From Hyphomonadaceae bacterium UBA7672 (GTDB lineage: Bacteria; Pseudomonadota; Alphaproteobacteria; Caulobacterales; Hyphomonadaceae): a DNA stretch of 64,000 nt. The notes below the pieces were generated by a model that did not search any database, was not told the DNA's origin, and worked only from the letters and a program-made list of their open reading frames with translations. The position numbers and the translations under genes were made by a program. The stretch covers positions 1 to 64,000 of the forward strand of contig DLHI01000007.1 in NCBI GenBank assembly GCA_002483135.1, given 5' to 3'. This document shows positions 26,703 through 35,767 of the stretch, one piece after another. Numbering within the stretch: position 1 is the stretch's first letter; each line of letters begins with the position of its first letter.

Positions 26703-28511
26703 GTGGAACAGGCCCAATTCCACAGGCCTGCGGACGCAGACCTGTCACCGCCACGGGTTAGCCCGCCCGACAGCATGATCCGCAGCGGACGACAGTCGGA
26801 CGAGTCCATGTGGCTCAGATTGCCTGTATCGGTGGTTGTATCCGGATTTCTGTTCGTGTTCCTCGGCCCCGTCATAGGGATCAGCTGGCTCGCGGCCGCG
26901 CTTCTGGCGGAGGCCGTTTCCTGGAGCGTATTGTCTAAGCTTGAGGCGCAGGGAGGCGCCTGGCGCATCGTCAATCTGCTTTCGGTCTGGGCGATTTCGG
27001 CGTGCTGGGTCGCTTTTTCCGTAATGCTTTGGTCGACCGGACAAGAGATCGCCCGGATCGCAACTGTCGTGACGCTGCTGACGGCGGCGGTCTATGGCGT
27101 GACGAGCGCCTATATGAACCGCGGTCTCCTGCTCGCGCTGATTGGGCCGCAGCTCGCGACGCTGGGGGTTATCTTGATCGCGCATGCCTGGTCGACGCAG
27201 GAGCCTGCCGCAGCCATCGTTACAACCATCGCCACGCTCGGCGCGTGCGCGATCGTGGCGCTGAATGGCATCACCCTGCATCTGACCGACTCGCGGCTGG
27301 TGCAATCCAACGCTGACCTCGTCGCAATGAACGCGCGCAACCTGGAACTGGCGCAGCAGGCCGAAACACGAAGCGAAGCCCGGACGGCGCTGCTTGCCAA
27401 TGTGAGTCACGACCTGCGCACGCCACTTAATGGGGTGGTCGCCAGTGCGCACCAGCTTGCCCAATCGCCGCTTACCGCAGAGCAGAAACGCCTGCTGCAG
27501 ATCGTGTTGACGTCGGCCGAAACCCTCGACCGGCTGGCAGGCGACCTGCTCGACCTGTCGGCGATCAAGGCGGGGCGGTTGAGCCTCAAGCCCTCGCCTG
27601 TCAGCCTTGGGCAGCTGGTCGAAAGCACCGCCGACCAGGTGCGCAGCGCAGCGGAGTCCAAAGGGTTGACGCTGAAGGTCGAGGTCGACGCGATGCCCGA
27701 CACGCCAGTGTTGCTGGATCCAGTGAGACTGCAGCAGGTGCTGGGCAACCTGCTGACCAATGCGATCAAGTTCACCGAGCAAGGCGCGATCAGCGTCAGC
27801 GTGCGGCCCGCGGCCTCTGAAGCCGGACGGGTCACACGGGCCGTGATCCTCGTGGAAGATACCGGTTCCGGCCTGGGCTCGGCCGACACTGAGGCATTGT
27901 TCGAACGATTTTACCGTGGCGATGGCGGCAGGCTGGGGCCGCCTGGACTCGGTCTCGGCCTTACTATCGCGCGCACGTTGACCGAGGCGATGGGCGGCTC
28001 GCTTCATGCCGAAGCGCGCTCGATTGGTAGCGCGTTTATTGTCACCCTCCCGCTGATCCCGGCATCGGAGCCGTTGGCCGCAACGGCGGATGAGGTCGCC
28101 AACGACACAGGACTCGAGATGGCGGCGGGATTGAGAGTTTTGGTAGCTGACGATCACATGGTGAACCGCCAGATGTTGACGGTTGTTCTTGAATCCGTCG
28201 GGGCCAGCGTGGAAGCCGTGTCCGATGGCGCCACGGCTGTACGAGCTTTTTCGATAGAGCCGTTTGATCTTGTGTTGCTGGACTTGATGATGCCGGGACT
28301 CGATGGTCTCGCGGCCGCGCGCGAAATGCGGATGATCGAGGATGCGGCGCGCTCGCGCCGGGCACCGATCATTCTATTGACAGCGCTGCACTCCGAAGAG
28401 ATCGAGCAGGCGCGCGCTGCGGCGGGCTGCGACCTTCTTCTCACCAAGCCCATCGTTCCGGCGAACCTCGTCGAAGGGATCAAGCAGCTCCTCCAAGATA
28501 CGAACGCCTGA
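26703..28511 (+). CDS. hybrid sensor histidine kinase / response regulator
   Basis: The 602-residue membrane protein has about six N-terminal membrane segments (residues 37-190). A dimerisation/H-box follows (LLANVSHDLRTPLNGVV, His near 236), then an ATPase domain (LGNLLTNAIKF, VEDTGSGLG, GPPGLGLGLTIA). The C-terminal receiver starts near 478 with VADDHMVN, LLDLMMPGLDG and LLTKPIV. The N-terminal input is intramembrane, with no periplasmic sensor domain. The receiver lacks an output domain, so phosphate probably passes to another protein. Start is GTG 26703 with GGGAG eight bases upstream; ATG 26775 is possible. Confidence 0.92.
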   Translation: MEQAQFHRPADADLSPPRVSPPDSMIRSGRQSDESMWLRLPVSVVVSGFLFVFLGPVIGISWLAAALLAEAVSWSVLSKLEAQGGAWRIVNLLSVWAISACWVAFSVMLWSTGQEIARIATVVTLLTAAVYGVTSAYMNRGLLLALIGPQLATLGVILIAHAWSTQEPAAAIVTTIATLGACAIVALNGITLHLTDSRLVQSNADLVAMNARNLELAQQAETRSEARTALLANVSHDLRTPLNGVVASAHQLAQSPLTAEQKRLLQIVLTSAETLDRLAGDLLDLSAIKAGRLSLKPSPVSLGQLVESTADQVRSAAESKGLTLKVEVDAMPDTPVLLDPVRLQQVLGNLLTNAIKFTEQGAISVSVRPAASEAGRVTRAVILVEDTGSGLGSADTEALFERFYRGDGGRLGPPGLGLGLTIARTLTEAMGGSLHAEARSIGSAFIVTLPLIPASEPLAATADEVANDTGLEMAAGLRVLVADDHMVNRQMLTVVLESVGASVEAVSDGATAVRAFSIEPFDLVLLDLMMPGLDGLAAAREMRMIEDAARSRRAPIILLTALHSEEIEQARAAAGCDLLLTKPIVPANLVEGIKQLLQDTNA

Positions 28512-28845
28512 GATCGCGCAAGGCAAAGGACTCCCGTTTACCAGGGCGCTACTTCGCACCAGCATGCGGAACATGCGCGCTTGCAGGATAAAGGTATCCT
28601 GGCGATTGGGCCTCTAGCGAGAGCATGAAGTTGGTCGCCCAGCAGGACTTGCCGATGGGCAGGCTGCGCGTTCGACCCAAAGTCCCCGCGATCCGCAGGT
28701 GCATTGGCGGCAGGATCGCCGCGGATGTTGTGGTGCGAAGTTGGACAGAGCGTTGAGCTTGGGGCTCCCACTGCCCAACCGCTATTGCGATTTTCGGGAC
28801 CTTTGATCATTCTGGTGATGCCAGTCCCGGGGGGAGAACTGTCTG
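28512..28845. other. 334-base interval without a supported gene
   Basis: A short perfect hairpin, CAGGATA-AAGG-TATCCTG (28584-28601), lies 73 bases after the histidine kinase stop and may mark the transcript end, though no T-run follows. The only open frames have shadow-like composition. The 3' end holds a strong GGGGGGAG ribosome site for the TPR gene. Confidence 0.5.
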
Positions 28846-29703
28846 ATGTCGCCGTCGAGCGTGTTCTGCCTCGCGCCATGGTTGGTGGTGATGGGAGCGT
28901 GCGGGCTGTCGTCCCTGAGCGATATGACGCTAGGTGGGCATTGGCCGTCGGCCTCGTATCCCGCCTTGGATGTAGGGCCTGTCTCGGCGCTTTCATCGCC
29001 TTTGCCGAAGCGCCCCTGCATGGCTCAACGCACATGTGACGAAGCGGCTATCACCTCAGCCTCAAAGATCCGGCCCCAGCCGATCCGCTTTCAGGACGGC
29101 GGTGACACGCAGCAAACATGCTCGAGCGAGAGCGCACAACCGGGCGAACGCATCAACGCATGCACGGCCTTGCTTCTGTCATCGGTAATAGAGACCGACC
29201 AACGCGCACACCTCTATGCCCAGCGTGGACTAGCCTACTACCGCGCAGGCGCGCACGACATGGCGATAGCCGATTTCACCATCGCTCTAGAACTCGACCC
29301 TGCCCTTCTCCTAGCTCTCAACGGGCGATGCTGGATCAGGGCGATAGCAGGCGTAGAGCTCGACAAGGCCCGACGCGATTGCGACGCCGCTATCGCCATC
29401 GACCCTGCGTATCACGAAGCGCTTGATAGTCGCGCGATGGTCAGCATGCGCGAGCAACGCTGGAAAGACGCCTGGTACGATTTCAACGCCGCTGTCAGCC
29501 TCCGGGGCGATGTCGCCGTCTATCTATACGGGCGCGGGCTCGCATCTCTTGCACTGGAGGACATAGAAGCAGGCAATGCCGACCTAAGCCGTGCTCGCGC
29601 TATGGATAAACGCATCGACCGACTGTATCGCGAGTTTGGTTTGGATGCTGCCGCGCCGCCTTTTGCTCCGGCCAAAGAGATGGAACACCCGCAGGATAAC
29701 TGA
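28846..29703 (+). CDS. TPR-repeat protein, possible lipoprotein
   Basis: The 285-residue protein begins with a hydrophobic segment and a lipobox-like VVMGAC. A low-complexity stretch follows, then about four tetratricopeptide units (LYAQRGLAYYRAGAHDMAIA, FTIALELDPALLLALNG, CDAAIAIDPAYHEALDS, VYLYGRGLASLALEDIEAGN). TPRs mediate protein contacts; the partner is unknown. GGGGGGAG nine bases before ATG supports the start. Codon use in the first 70 residues looks less typical than in the TPR part. Confidence 0.7.
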   Translation: MSPSSVFCLAPWLVVMGACGLSSLSDMTLGGHWPSASYPALDVGPVSALSSPLPKRPCMAQRTCDEAAITSASKIRPQPIRFQDGGDTQQTCSSESAQPGERINACTALLLSSVIETDQRAHLYAQRGLAYYRAGAHDMAIADFTIALELDPALLLALNGRCWIRAIAGVELDKARRDCDAAIAIDPAYHEALDSRAMVSMREQRWKDAWYDFNAAVSLRGDVAVYLYGRGLASLALEDIEAGNADLSRARAMDKRIDRLYREFGLDAAAPPFAPAKEMEHPQDN

Positions 29704-29707
29704 CGCA

Positions 29708-30307
29708 TCAGATGTCGGGCCGCCTGTTCCAGCATGCAATCGAGGGCTCCTCGCCCACGAAGAGAATTTCTCCCCAAGCGCCTGTGGCAAGCTTTCCTTC
29801 GAGACCGCGCGCACCCGTAGCCGTCAGAGCGAAGCGAGCAATACCGTTGGAGGTGACAATGAGATGGTCGCCAGGCTGGTTGCGAAGTTCAGCGAACAGT
29901 TGCTGCCAGTTGCCGACGAGGGCGGCGGGATCAACGCGCCATCCTGGCGGTGGGATGAAATCACGCTCCCAGGCATCGAGCGCCGCCTTGCCGATGCGGG
30001 CGATCACCTCATCCTCCGGCCGGTTTTCGTCGGGCCCGTAGTCGATCTCACGCAGAAAGAGGTCGGTAAGGAGCTCGGGCGGCTCAGCATGTGGCGCGAG
30101 GATGGCGGTGGCGGTCTCGCGCGTGCGCTTCAGGGGACCCGAGCGAGCCGTGACGAACGAACTTGCCGCGAAATGGCGGCCGAGTGCTTCAGCCTGTGCG
30201 CGGCCTGACAAGGACAGAGGAAGATCCGTGCGGCCACCTACGCGCGTTACCACATCGCCCTTGTCGAACGTGTTGCCATGCCGGACGATGATGAGGCGCG
30301 AGGCCAT
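29708..30307 (-). CDS. histidine phosphatase superfamily protein
   Basis: The 199-residue protein has the catalytic RHG near the N-terminus (RLIIVRHGNTFDKGDV), the second Arg in RSGPLKRTRETA and a late His in GDHLIVTSNG is replaced (H..IVTSNG without the usual THGG). The general fold is that of phosphoglycerate-mutase-like phosphatases. The substrate is unknown. It overlaps nothing and is divergent from purU. Confidence 0.85.
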   Translation of the reverse strand: MASRLIIVRHGNTFDKGDVVTRVGGRTDLPLSLSGRAQAEALGRHFAASSFVTARSGPLKRTRETATAILAPHAEPPELLTDLFLREIDYGPDENRPEDEVIARIGKAALDAWERDFIPPPGWRVDPAALVGNWQQLFAELRNQPGDHLIVTSNGIARFALTATGARGLEGKLATGAWGEILFVGEEPSIACWNRRPDI

Positions 30308-30390
30308 AGAGACGGGCTTTCAGTGCTGGTGCGCGACGATACTTGCCACAGCCGGCTGTTCGGGCAAGAAGCGCCCCTCGGAATTCGCAC

Positions 30391-31257
30391 ATGACGCACG
30401 ACACGCAAGAACGTTTCATTTTCCGCGCCTCGTGCCGCGACGAGATCGGCATCATTGCCGATGTGGCGACCTTTCTCGCGGCGCGGCGGCTCTTCATCCT
30501 CGAGACCGCAAATTTCGGCGATCCGGCCACTGACCTGTTTTTCATGCGGCTGGTGTTCGCGCCGGAAGCGCCGGGCTTCACCATTGCGAAGTTCACGGCG
30601 GAGTTCGAGCCGATCGCGAAGAAATGGGGCATGGCCTGGGAGGTGCGGGACGCGCGCGCCAGGCCTAACGTGCTGGTGCTGGTCTCGCAGTCGGACCACT
30701 GCCTCAACGACCTGCTCTATCGCCATCGCATCGGCGCGCTGCATATGAACGTGCCGGCAATTGTCTCGAACCACCTGACCTGCGCGTGGCTGGCCGAACG
30801 ACATGGCGTTCCCTACTACCATCTGCCGACACAGCGCGACGGCAAGGAAGCGACCGAGGCGCGCATCCTTGAGCTGGTCGATACGCTGAAGGTCGATCTT
30901 GTCGTACTCGCGCGCTATATGCAGATCCTTTCGGAGGACATGAGCCGGGCGCTGGCGGGTCGCTGCATCAACATCCATCATTCCTTCCTACCGGGATTCA
31001 AGGGCGCGAAGCCCTACACGCAGGCGTTCAATCGCGGCGTAAAGCTGATCGGGGCGACGGCGCACTATGTGACGAGTGATCTTGATGAAGGTCCGATCAT
31101 CGTGCAGGCCGTCGAGCCCGCCGATCATCGCGACACCCCGGAGATCATGACGGCGAAGGGCCGCGATACCGAAGCGCGCGTGCTGGCGCGGGCGGTGCAG
31201 CTACACACTGAGGGGCGCATTTTCCTCAACGGCGCACGGACCGTCGTGTTCGACTAG
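30391..31257 (+). CDS. purU: formyltetrahydrofolate deformylase
   Basis: The 288-residue enzyme hydrolyses 10-formyl-THF to formate and THF, balancing one-carbon pools. An N-terminal ACT domain (RFIFRASCRDEIGIIADVAT) is followed by a formyltransferase domain. It has the catalytic region VLARYMQILSEDM, INIHHSFLPGFKGAKPY and the catalytic Asp in YVTSDLDEGPIIVQ. ATG 30391 begins at the ACT domain. The gene converges on the toxin remnant. Confidence 0.95.
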   Translation: MTHDTQERFIFRASCRDEIGIIADVATFLAARRLFILETANFGDPATDLFFMRLVFAPEAPGFTIAKFTAEFEPIAKKWGMAWEVRDARARPNVLVLVSQSDHCLNDLLYRHRIGALHMNVPAIVSNHLTCAWLAERHGVPYYHLPTQRDGKEATEARILELVDTLKVDLVVLARYMQILSEDMSRALAGRCINIHHSFLPGFKGAKPYTQAFNRGVKLIGATAHYVTSDLDEGPIIVQAVEPADHRDTPEIMTAKGRDTEARVLARAVQLHTEGRIFLNGARTVVFD

Positions 31258-31430
31258 CGGCGCTCTTTGCGCGGCTCTCCCCTATTGCTCTGGCTCGACT
31301 CTTCGATGTTCGCGGAAATGTCAGAGGCGAGTGGCGAAGGGGGTGCAGCTACGTTCTCGCAACGCAACATAAGATGCTCGTACAAACACCCAAGTCCTGA
31401 CGACGCCTTGGGAGTCCGGCGCACTTTCAC
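31254..31430 (-). pseudogene. truncated ParE/RelE-like toxin remnant
   Basis: A GTG at 31430 overlaps the antitoxin stop as GTGA, the usual layout of a coupled toxin. The first residues VKVRRTPKASSGLGCLYEHL resemble the N-terminus of ParE toxins (VRWTPEA..DL..IYEYL pattern). After about 28 residues the match ends and the frame stops at 58 residues, against about 95 for the family. Another frame beyond that point reads PFATRL, stop, HFREHRRVEPE, suggesting frameshift and decay. The 3' end runs into the purU stop. Confidence 0.5.
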
Positions 31431-31696
31431 CTTGTGGGAGGCGGGAGCGGCTTGCGGGAGCCTAGGCGGTCCGCCCATGCCTGAATGGCCCGGTGGTCGA
31501 TCACACGGTCAGCATCAACTTCCGCGAGCGCTTCGAGGGTCATGCGGTGACGCTCCTCCTCTTGATCGACCCATGCAGCAAGCGCCTGCCTCATCACCCA
31601 TCCGTGTGAGCGCTCAAGCCGCGCGGCCATTGCATCGACCCTCTCGGCGAGAGCGAGCGGAACGTGCGCCGTCATGATCGTTGTTTCGGTCGACAT
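31427..31696 (-). CDS. ribbon-helix-helix (CopG/ParD-like) antitoxin
   Basis: The 89-residue protein has an N-terminal RHH motif (TIMTAHVPLALAERVDAMAA, then LERSHGWVMRQALAAWVDQE). The C-terminal helix DHRAIQAWADRL would bind a toxin. A perfect inverted repeat lies four bases upstream, a likely self-operator. The toxin that should follow is truncated, so this looks like an orphaned antitoxin. ATG 31675 is an alternative start. Confidence 0.82.
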   Translation of the reverse strand: MSTETTIMTAHVPLALAERVDAMAARLERSHGWVMRQALAAWVDQEEERHRMTLEALAEVDADRVIDHRAIQAWADRLGSRKPLPPPTR

Positions 31697-31699
31697 TTT

Positions 31700-31717
31700 T
31701 CACCCGCAACAGGGTGA
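31700..31717 (-). promoter_or_regulatory. candidate antitoxin operator
   Basis: TCACCC-GCAACA-GGGTGA is a perfect 6-bp inverted repeat four bases upstream of the antitoxin start. RHH antitoxins commonly bind such palindromes over their own promoter. Binding here is inferred from position. Confidence 0.5.
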
Positions 31718-31755
31718 TCAAATTTTAGTCGAACCAGGCCGGCCCTGCAACCAAA

Positions 31756-32556
31756 CTAGCGGCTGTATGGATCGCCAAGCCGCTGCAATGCGGCTTCAGC
31801 TTTCACCACATCCTCCGGCGAGTCGATACCAGCGGATGGCAAGGCTGAGGCCTCAACCTCAACCGCATAGACGCTAAGGCCGTTCTCGAGGAAGCGAAGC
31901 TGTTCGAGGCCCTCGAGTTCTTCATAGCGCGAGGGTATCATGGCGGCGATACGGGCAAGCGCTGCGCGGGAATAGCCATAGAGGCCAACGTGCTGAAGGA
32001 CGGGCGATAGCGGCCCTGCGGCGCGGAGCTTGTCCTCCTTACGCATGGCGGGGAGGATGATCTTCGAGAACCACATCGCGCGACCATCGGGGCCGCGAAT
32101 GCAGGTAGTGCCCGAGAAGGGCGTGGTCTTCTTGTTCTCGCGCAGGCGGTCGAGCGCTTCCCAGGTAAGCGGGATGACGGGCGTCACTACATCCCCGCGC
32201 GTGGCATTGGCGATCAGGGCAGCGACTTGCGAGGCGGGCGTGAACGGCGCATCGCCCTGCAGGTTGACGATGAAGTCGGCGTCCGGCGCGGCGAGTTCAG
32301 CGGCGGCGCGGCAACGGTCTGTTCCTGAGGGAAGATCAGGGTCGGTCATCACGGATTGAACGCCGATCTCGCGGCAATGGGCAGTGATGCGATCATCATC
32401 CGTAGCGACGAGAACCGATGCGCCTGTCGCCTGCCCCGCCCGGCGCGCGGCGTCGACCGTCCGCGCCAGCATGGAAACGCCGTTGATGAGCTGCAGAGGT
32501 TTGCCCGGCAGGCGCGTGGAAGCGTAACGCGCGGGGATGACGATGACGGATTTCAT
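31756..32556 (-). CDS. kdsB: 3-deoxy-manno-octulosonate cytidylyltransferase
   Basis: The 266-residue enzyme activates Kdo with CTP to CMP-Kdo for lipopolysaccharide or capsule. It has the nucleotidyltransferase start MKSVIVIPARYASTRLPGKP, VATDDDRI, VNLQGDAPF (NxQGDxP) and the C-terminal YGYSRAALARIA. It lies 21 bases after the KdsD-like gene on the same strand, a Kdo operon. Confidence 0.95.
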   Translation of the reverse strand: MKSVIVIPARYASTRLPGKPLQLINGVSMLARTVDAARRAGQATGASVLVATDDDRITAHCREIGVQSVMTDPDLPSGTDRCRAAAELAAPDADFIVNLQGDAPFTPASQVAALIANATRGDVVTPVIPLTWEALDRLRENKKTTPFSGTTCIRGPDGRAMWFSKIILPAMRKEDKLRAAGPLSPVLQHVGLYGYSRAALARIAAMIPSRYEELEGLEQLRFLENGLSVYAVEVEASALPSAGIDSPEDVVKAEAALQRLGDPYSR

Positions 32557-32577
32557 GGGACGGATTTCATGTGCGCC

Positions 32578-33537
32578 TCAGGCGAGTCCGGCTTTCAGCA
32601 GGTCATGCATATGGATGAGGCCAACGGGCTTGCCGCCATCGACCACAAAAATCTGCGTGATCTTGCGCTCGTTCATCGAACGCAGGACGTCGGCGGCGAG
32701 CGCGTCCGGCGCAGCTGTTTGCGGGGACTTGGTCATGACCTCGTCTATGACCGCAGCCGTCCGGCCGGTGGTAAGATAGCGGCGGAGATCTCCGTCTGTG
32801 ACGATGCCCGCAAGCTTGCCATCGGGCCAAACCACCCCGAGCACGCCGAATCCCTTCGCCGACATGGCCTTCACACCGTCGATGAACGGTGCGCCCGACC
32901 GCACCACGGGCAGCTCTGAGGATGCATGCATGACATCGGCGGCCGTGCGCAGCATGGCGCCGAGTTTGCCGCCCGGATGATAGACCTTGAAATGATCAGC
33001 CTTGAAGCCCTTGGCTTCGAGCAGCGCGACCGCGAGCGCATCGCCAAGCGCGATCATCAGCGTGGTGGATGTTGTTGGCGCGTTGGTTTCGGCGCAGGCC
33101 TCAGCCGCGTCGGGCGTCTGCAGAAGAATGTCGCAGGCGCGACCCAGCGTGGAGTCGGCCTTCGCGGTCATGCCGATGAGCAGGATGGAATAGCGCTTGG
33201 CATAGCCGATGAGGTCGGCCAGCTCCTTGGTCTCGCCGGACTTGGAGAGGGCCAGGATCACATCGTCCTGGCCGATCATTCCGAGGTCGCCATGGCTGGC
33301 TTCCGTTGCGTGCACGAAATAGGCGGGCGTGCCGGTAGACGCCATGGTCGCCGCAATCTTGCGGGCGACGTGGCCCGACTTGCCGATGCCGGTGCAGATG
33401 ACGCGGCCCTTGGCGGCCAGCACGGCTTCGACAGCGCGGACGAAGGCCTCGCCCAATTGGCGGGACATCAAGCCGAGCGCTTCGGCCTCGAGGGCCAGGA
33501 CGCGCCGAGCCGTTGCGATATGGGGTTTAGCGGTCAT
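32578..33537 (-). CDS. kdsD: KpsF/GutQ-type D-arabinose 5-phosphate isomerase
   Basis: The 319-residue enzyme converts ribulose 5-phosphate to arabinose 5-phosphate, the first Kdo step. The SIS domain shows VICTGIGKSGHVARKIAATM, TPAYFVHATEASHGDLGMI and ILALSKSGETKELADLI. Two C-terminal CBS domains follow. It is co-directional with kdsB, which supports the Kdo role. Confidence 0.94.
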   Translation of the reverse strand: MTAKPHIATARRVLALEAEALGLMSRQLGEAFVRAVEAVLAAKGRVICTGIGKSGHVARKIAATMASTGTPAYFVHATEASHGDLGMIGQDDVILALSKSGETKELADLIGYAKRYSILLIGMTAKADSTLGRACDILLQTPDAAEACAETNAPTTSTTLMIALGDALAVALLEAKGFKADHFKVYHPGGKLGAMLRTAADVMHASSELPVVRSGAPFIDGVKAMSAKGFGVLGVVWPDGKLAGIVTDGDLRRYLTTGRTAAVIDEVMTKSPQTAAPDALAADVLRSMNERKITQIFVVDGGKPVGLIHMHDLLKAGLA

Positions 33538-33613
33538 GGGCGCCTATTTGGCCGAGAAAACGGGGGATGTCATCCTGCCCTTCCGCCGGGAGATGCAGGA
33601 CCGTATCGCCGCC

Positions 33614-33643
33614 CCCCTCAAGCGGAGAGGCGCTGTTGAGGGG
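33614..33643. repeat. palindrome in a divergent intergenic region
   Basis: CCCCTCAA (33614-33621) and TTGAGGGG (33636-33643) form perfect 8-bp arms around 14 bases. The palindrome lies between the divergent kdsD and pseudopilin-like genes, so it is not a terminator for either. It may be a remnant of a dispersed palindromic element or an operator. Confidence 0.35.
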
Positions 33644-33686
33644 TAGACCAGACCACGCTAAGCAATCTGGTGGAGAAGGAGTTGCT

Positions 33687-34631
33687 GTGCGCGTTATTCT
33701 GATCCTGCTTGGCCTCCTGCTGATGATTGGGGGCGGCGCCGTCGCCGGTGCGCAATATGCGCCGCCTGACCTATTGAAGATGCTGGACAGCGCCCCGCAG
33801 CAGGCGCGGGACTTCCTGCAGACGCCCACCGCGCTTTACGCAGGCGCAGGCGGGGCCGGGTTCGGCCTGCTGCTCGTGATCATTGCAGCCGTGACAGGCG
33901 GCAGGAAGAAGGAAAAGGCCTCGAAGGCTAAGGCAGAAAAGGCGAGCCCATCCGAAACCAAGGCTTCTGGCGTAAAGGCGGCTGCGCCTGCGCCCAAGCC
34001 TGTCGCCCCCGCTCCGGCTCCGGCAATGGCTCCCGAGCCCAAGCCCGCTCCCCCAGCGCAGCCTACGATGGCTGCTGCTGTAAGGCCGGCCCCCGCCGCT
34101 GTTGCGCCCGCCCCCGCAGCTCCAGAGCCGCCCAAGCCCAAGCCGCAAGCATCCGCCCATCCACCCGCCGTGGCTCCACAGCCGCGCCAGGAAGCGCCCG
34201 CTGCCGTCTCCGAAACCGGCGATAAGGTCTCGATCGCAGACGCGGTGCGCAAGAGCCCGCTGTTGTACAACCGCAAGCGGGTGTCGGACCTCGTGACTAT
34301 CAACGATGCACTGAAGGCTTATTTCAAGAAGCACAACGCATATCCAGTGGCCAATGGCCTTGGCGGCATGGCCGAGCGTGGCGCCGCGTGGATACCCGGC
34401 CTGGCGCCCGAGTTCGTGCCTGAACTGCCGCGCGACCCGGCGATGGAAGCGGGCGGGCCGCAATACGTCTATGCCTCCGACGGCAAGGACTACAAACTAC
34501 TGGCGCACAACGTGTCCCTGGTCGGGGGCACGAACGTTGAAGTGCTCGGCGTCAAGGTCGATATGACACGCCAGCCGACGATGGAGAATGCATCGTTCGG
34601 CTACTGGACGCCGGGCTTCGCCGAGGTCTGA
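33687..34631 (+). CDS. membrane protein with Pro/Ala-rich linker and pilin/GspG-like C-terminal domain
   Basis: The 314-residue protein starts at GTG 33687 with GGAGAAGGAG upstream. It has two membrane helices (about 3-18 and 50-70), then a linker of about 120 residues rich in Ala, Pro and Lys. The C-terminal domain (INDALKAYFKKHNAYPVANG, WIPGLAPEFVPELPRDP, YVYASDGKDYKLLAHN) resembles the globular part of type II pseudopilins. There is no prepilin cleavage motif, and the domain is carried on a different anchor. It may be a trapped surface domain with a new role. Confidence 0.72.
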   Translation: MRVILILLGLLLMIGGGAVAGAQYAPPDLLKMLDSAPQQARDFLQTPTALYAGAGGAGFGLLLVIIAAVTGGRKKEKASKAKAEKASPSETKASGVKAAAPAPKPVAPAPAPAMAPEPKPAPPAQPTMAAAVRPAPAAVAPAPAAPEPPKPKPQASAHPPAVAPQPRQEAPAAVSETGDKVSIADAVRKSPLLYNRKRVSDLVTINDALKAYFKKHNAYPVANGLGGMAERGAAWIPGLAPEFVPELPRDPAMEAGGPQYVYASDGKDYKLLAHNVSLVGGTNVEVLGVKVDMTRQPTMENASFGYWTPGFAEV

Positions 34632-34637
34632 TCGGCG

Positions 34638-35630
34638 TCAGGTTCGGGTATAATCGCGATACCATTTGACGAAGGCGGGAATGCCGACCTCAAGCGGCGT
34701 CGTGGGCGCATATCCGTGATCGCGCGCAAGCGCATCCACATCGGCATAAGTCGCCAGCACATCGCCCGGTTGCATCGGGACCATTTCCTTGACGGCCTTC
34801 TTGCCGACAGCTTCCTCGATGATCTCGATGAAGCGACCCAGCTCGACCGGGCGGTTGTTCCCGATATTGTAGATGCGATGGAGGCGCGGGTTCGGGCCGG
34901 CGGGCTTGTCCATCGCGGTGGCGACGACGCCCGCGACGATGTCCGAGATCCAGGTGAAATCGCGCTTGAGCAGGCCGTTGTTGAAAACCTTGATCGGGCG
35001 GCCTTCGATGATGTCGCGCGTGAAGGTCCAATAGGCCATGTCGGGTCGGCCCCACTGGCCATAGACGGTAAAGAAGCGCAGTCCCGCCTGTTCCATGCAG
35101 TAGAGGCGGGAATAGCTCTCGCTCATCAGCTCGCACGACCGCTTGGTGGCAGCATAGAGCGAGACAGGATTATCCACCCGGTCGGTCTCCGAGAACGGGG
35201 CTTTGGTATTGGCGCCGTAGACTGACGAGGACGACGCGTAGACCAGGCGCGGCTTGTTCGGCAGGTGGCGCACCAGCTCCATCACTGACAAGTGGCCCAT
35301 CAGGTTGGAATGGCCGTAGGCGAAGGGGTTTTCGAGCGAGTAACGCACGCCTGCCTGGGCGGCGAGGTGGATGACGACATCGGGTCGAGCGGCGGTGCCG
35401 ACGGACTTGAGCGCGGCATGATCGGCGATGTCGATCTCGTGGAAGGAGAAGGCCTTGTTGGCGCCGAGGAGGGCCAAACGGTCGCGCTTGAGGGAGACCT
35501 GATAGTAATCCGTGATGCAATCGACGCCCACCACGGTGTGGCCCTGCGCCATCAGCGCGTTTGCGACGTGGAAGCCGACAAAGCCTGCCGCGCCCGTGAG
35601 CAGCACCGTTCTGGCAGGACCTTCAGGCAT
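34638..35630 (-). CDS. NAD-dependent epimerase, probable UDP-glucuronate 4-epimerase
   Basis: The 330-residue SDR protein has Rossmann TGAAGFVGFHVANALMAQGH, VGVDCITDYYQVSLK, HLAAQAGVRYSLENPFAY and active-site YAATKRSCE, with FFTVYGQWGRPDMAYWTFTR. The last segments are typical of CapI/GAE-type UDP-glucuronate 4-epimerases, which give UDP-galacturonate for glycans. The UDP-sugar is inferred from family. It converges on the pseudopilin-like gene. Confidence 0.9.
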   Translation of the reverse strand: MPEGPARTVLLTGAAGFVGFHVANALMAQGHTVVGVDCITDYYQVSLKRDRLALLGANKAFSFHEIDIADHAALKSVGTAARPDVVIHLAAQAGVRYSLENPFAYGHSNLMGHLSVMELVRHLPNKPRLVYASSSSVYGANTKAPFSETDRVDNPVSLYAATKRSCELMSESYSRLYCMEQAGLRFFTVYGQWGRPDMAYWTFTRDIIEGRPIKVFNNGLLKRDFTWISDIVAGVVATAMDKPAGPNPRLHRIYNIGNNRPVELGRFIEIIEEAVGKKAVKEMVPMQPGDVLATYADVDALARDHGYAPTTPLEVGIPAFVKWYRDYTRT

Positions 35631-35767
35631 GAAACCCTCGATTAGGAAAATAGGCTGTCAACCTTCTCATATTCTCTCTTTCCAAACACGACATTGACTG
35701 ATTGGTCCGAATGCCCAAGTTCCTGTCAGCTAACATAACCAGGCCTATGTTCCCAGGACACGACCAC

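Noticed and set aside
26745..28157. 470-residue open frame opposite the hybrid histidine kinase
   Set aside because: The kinase frame has all family motifs; the opposite frame has none.
28538..29035. 165-residue minus-strand frame before the TPR gene
   Set aside because: Composition is rich in Arg, Ser, Pro and Ala with no family features, and it overlaps the well-supported TPR start.
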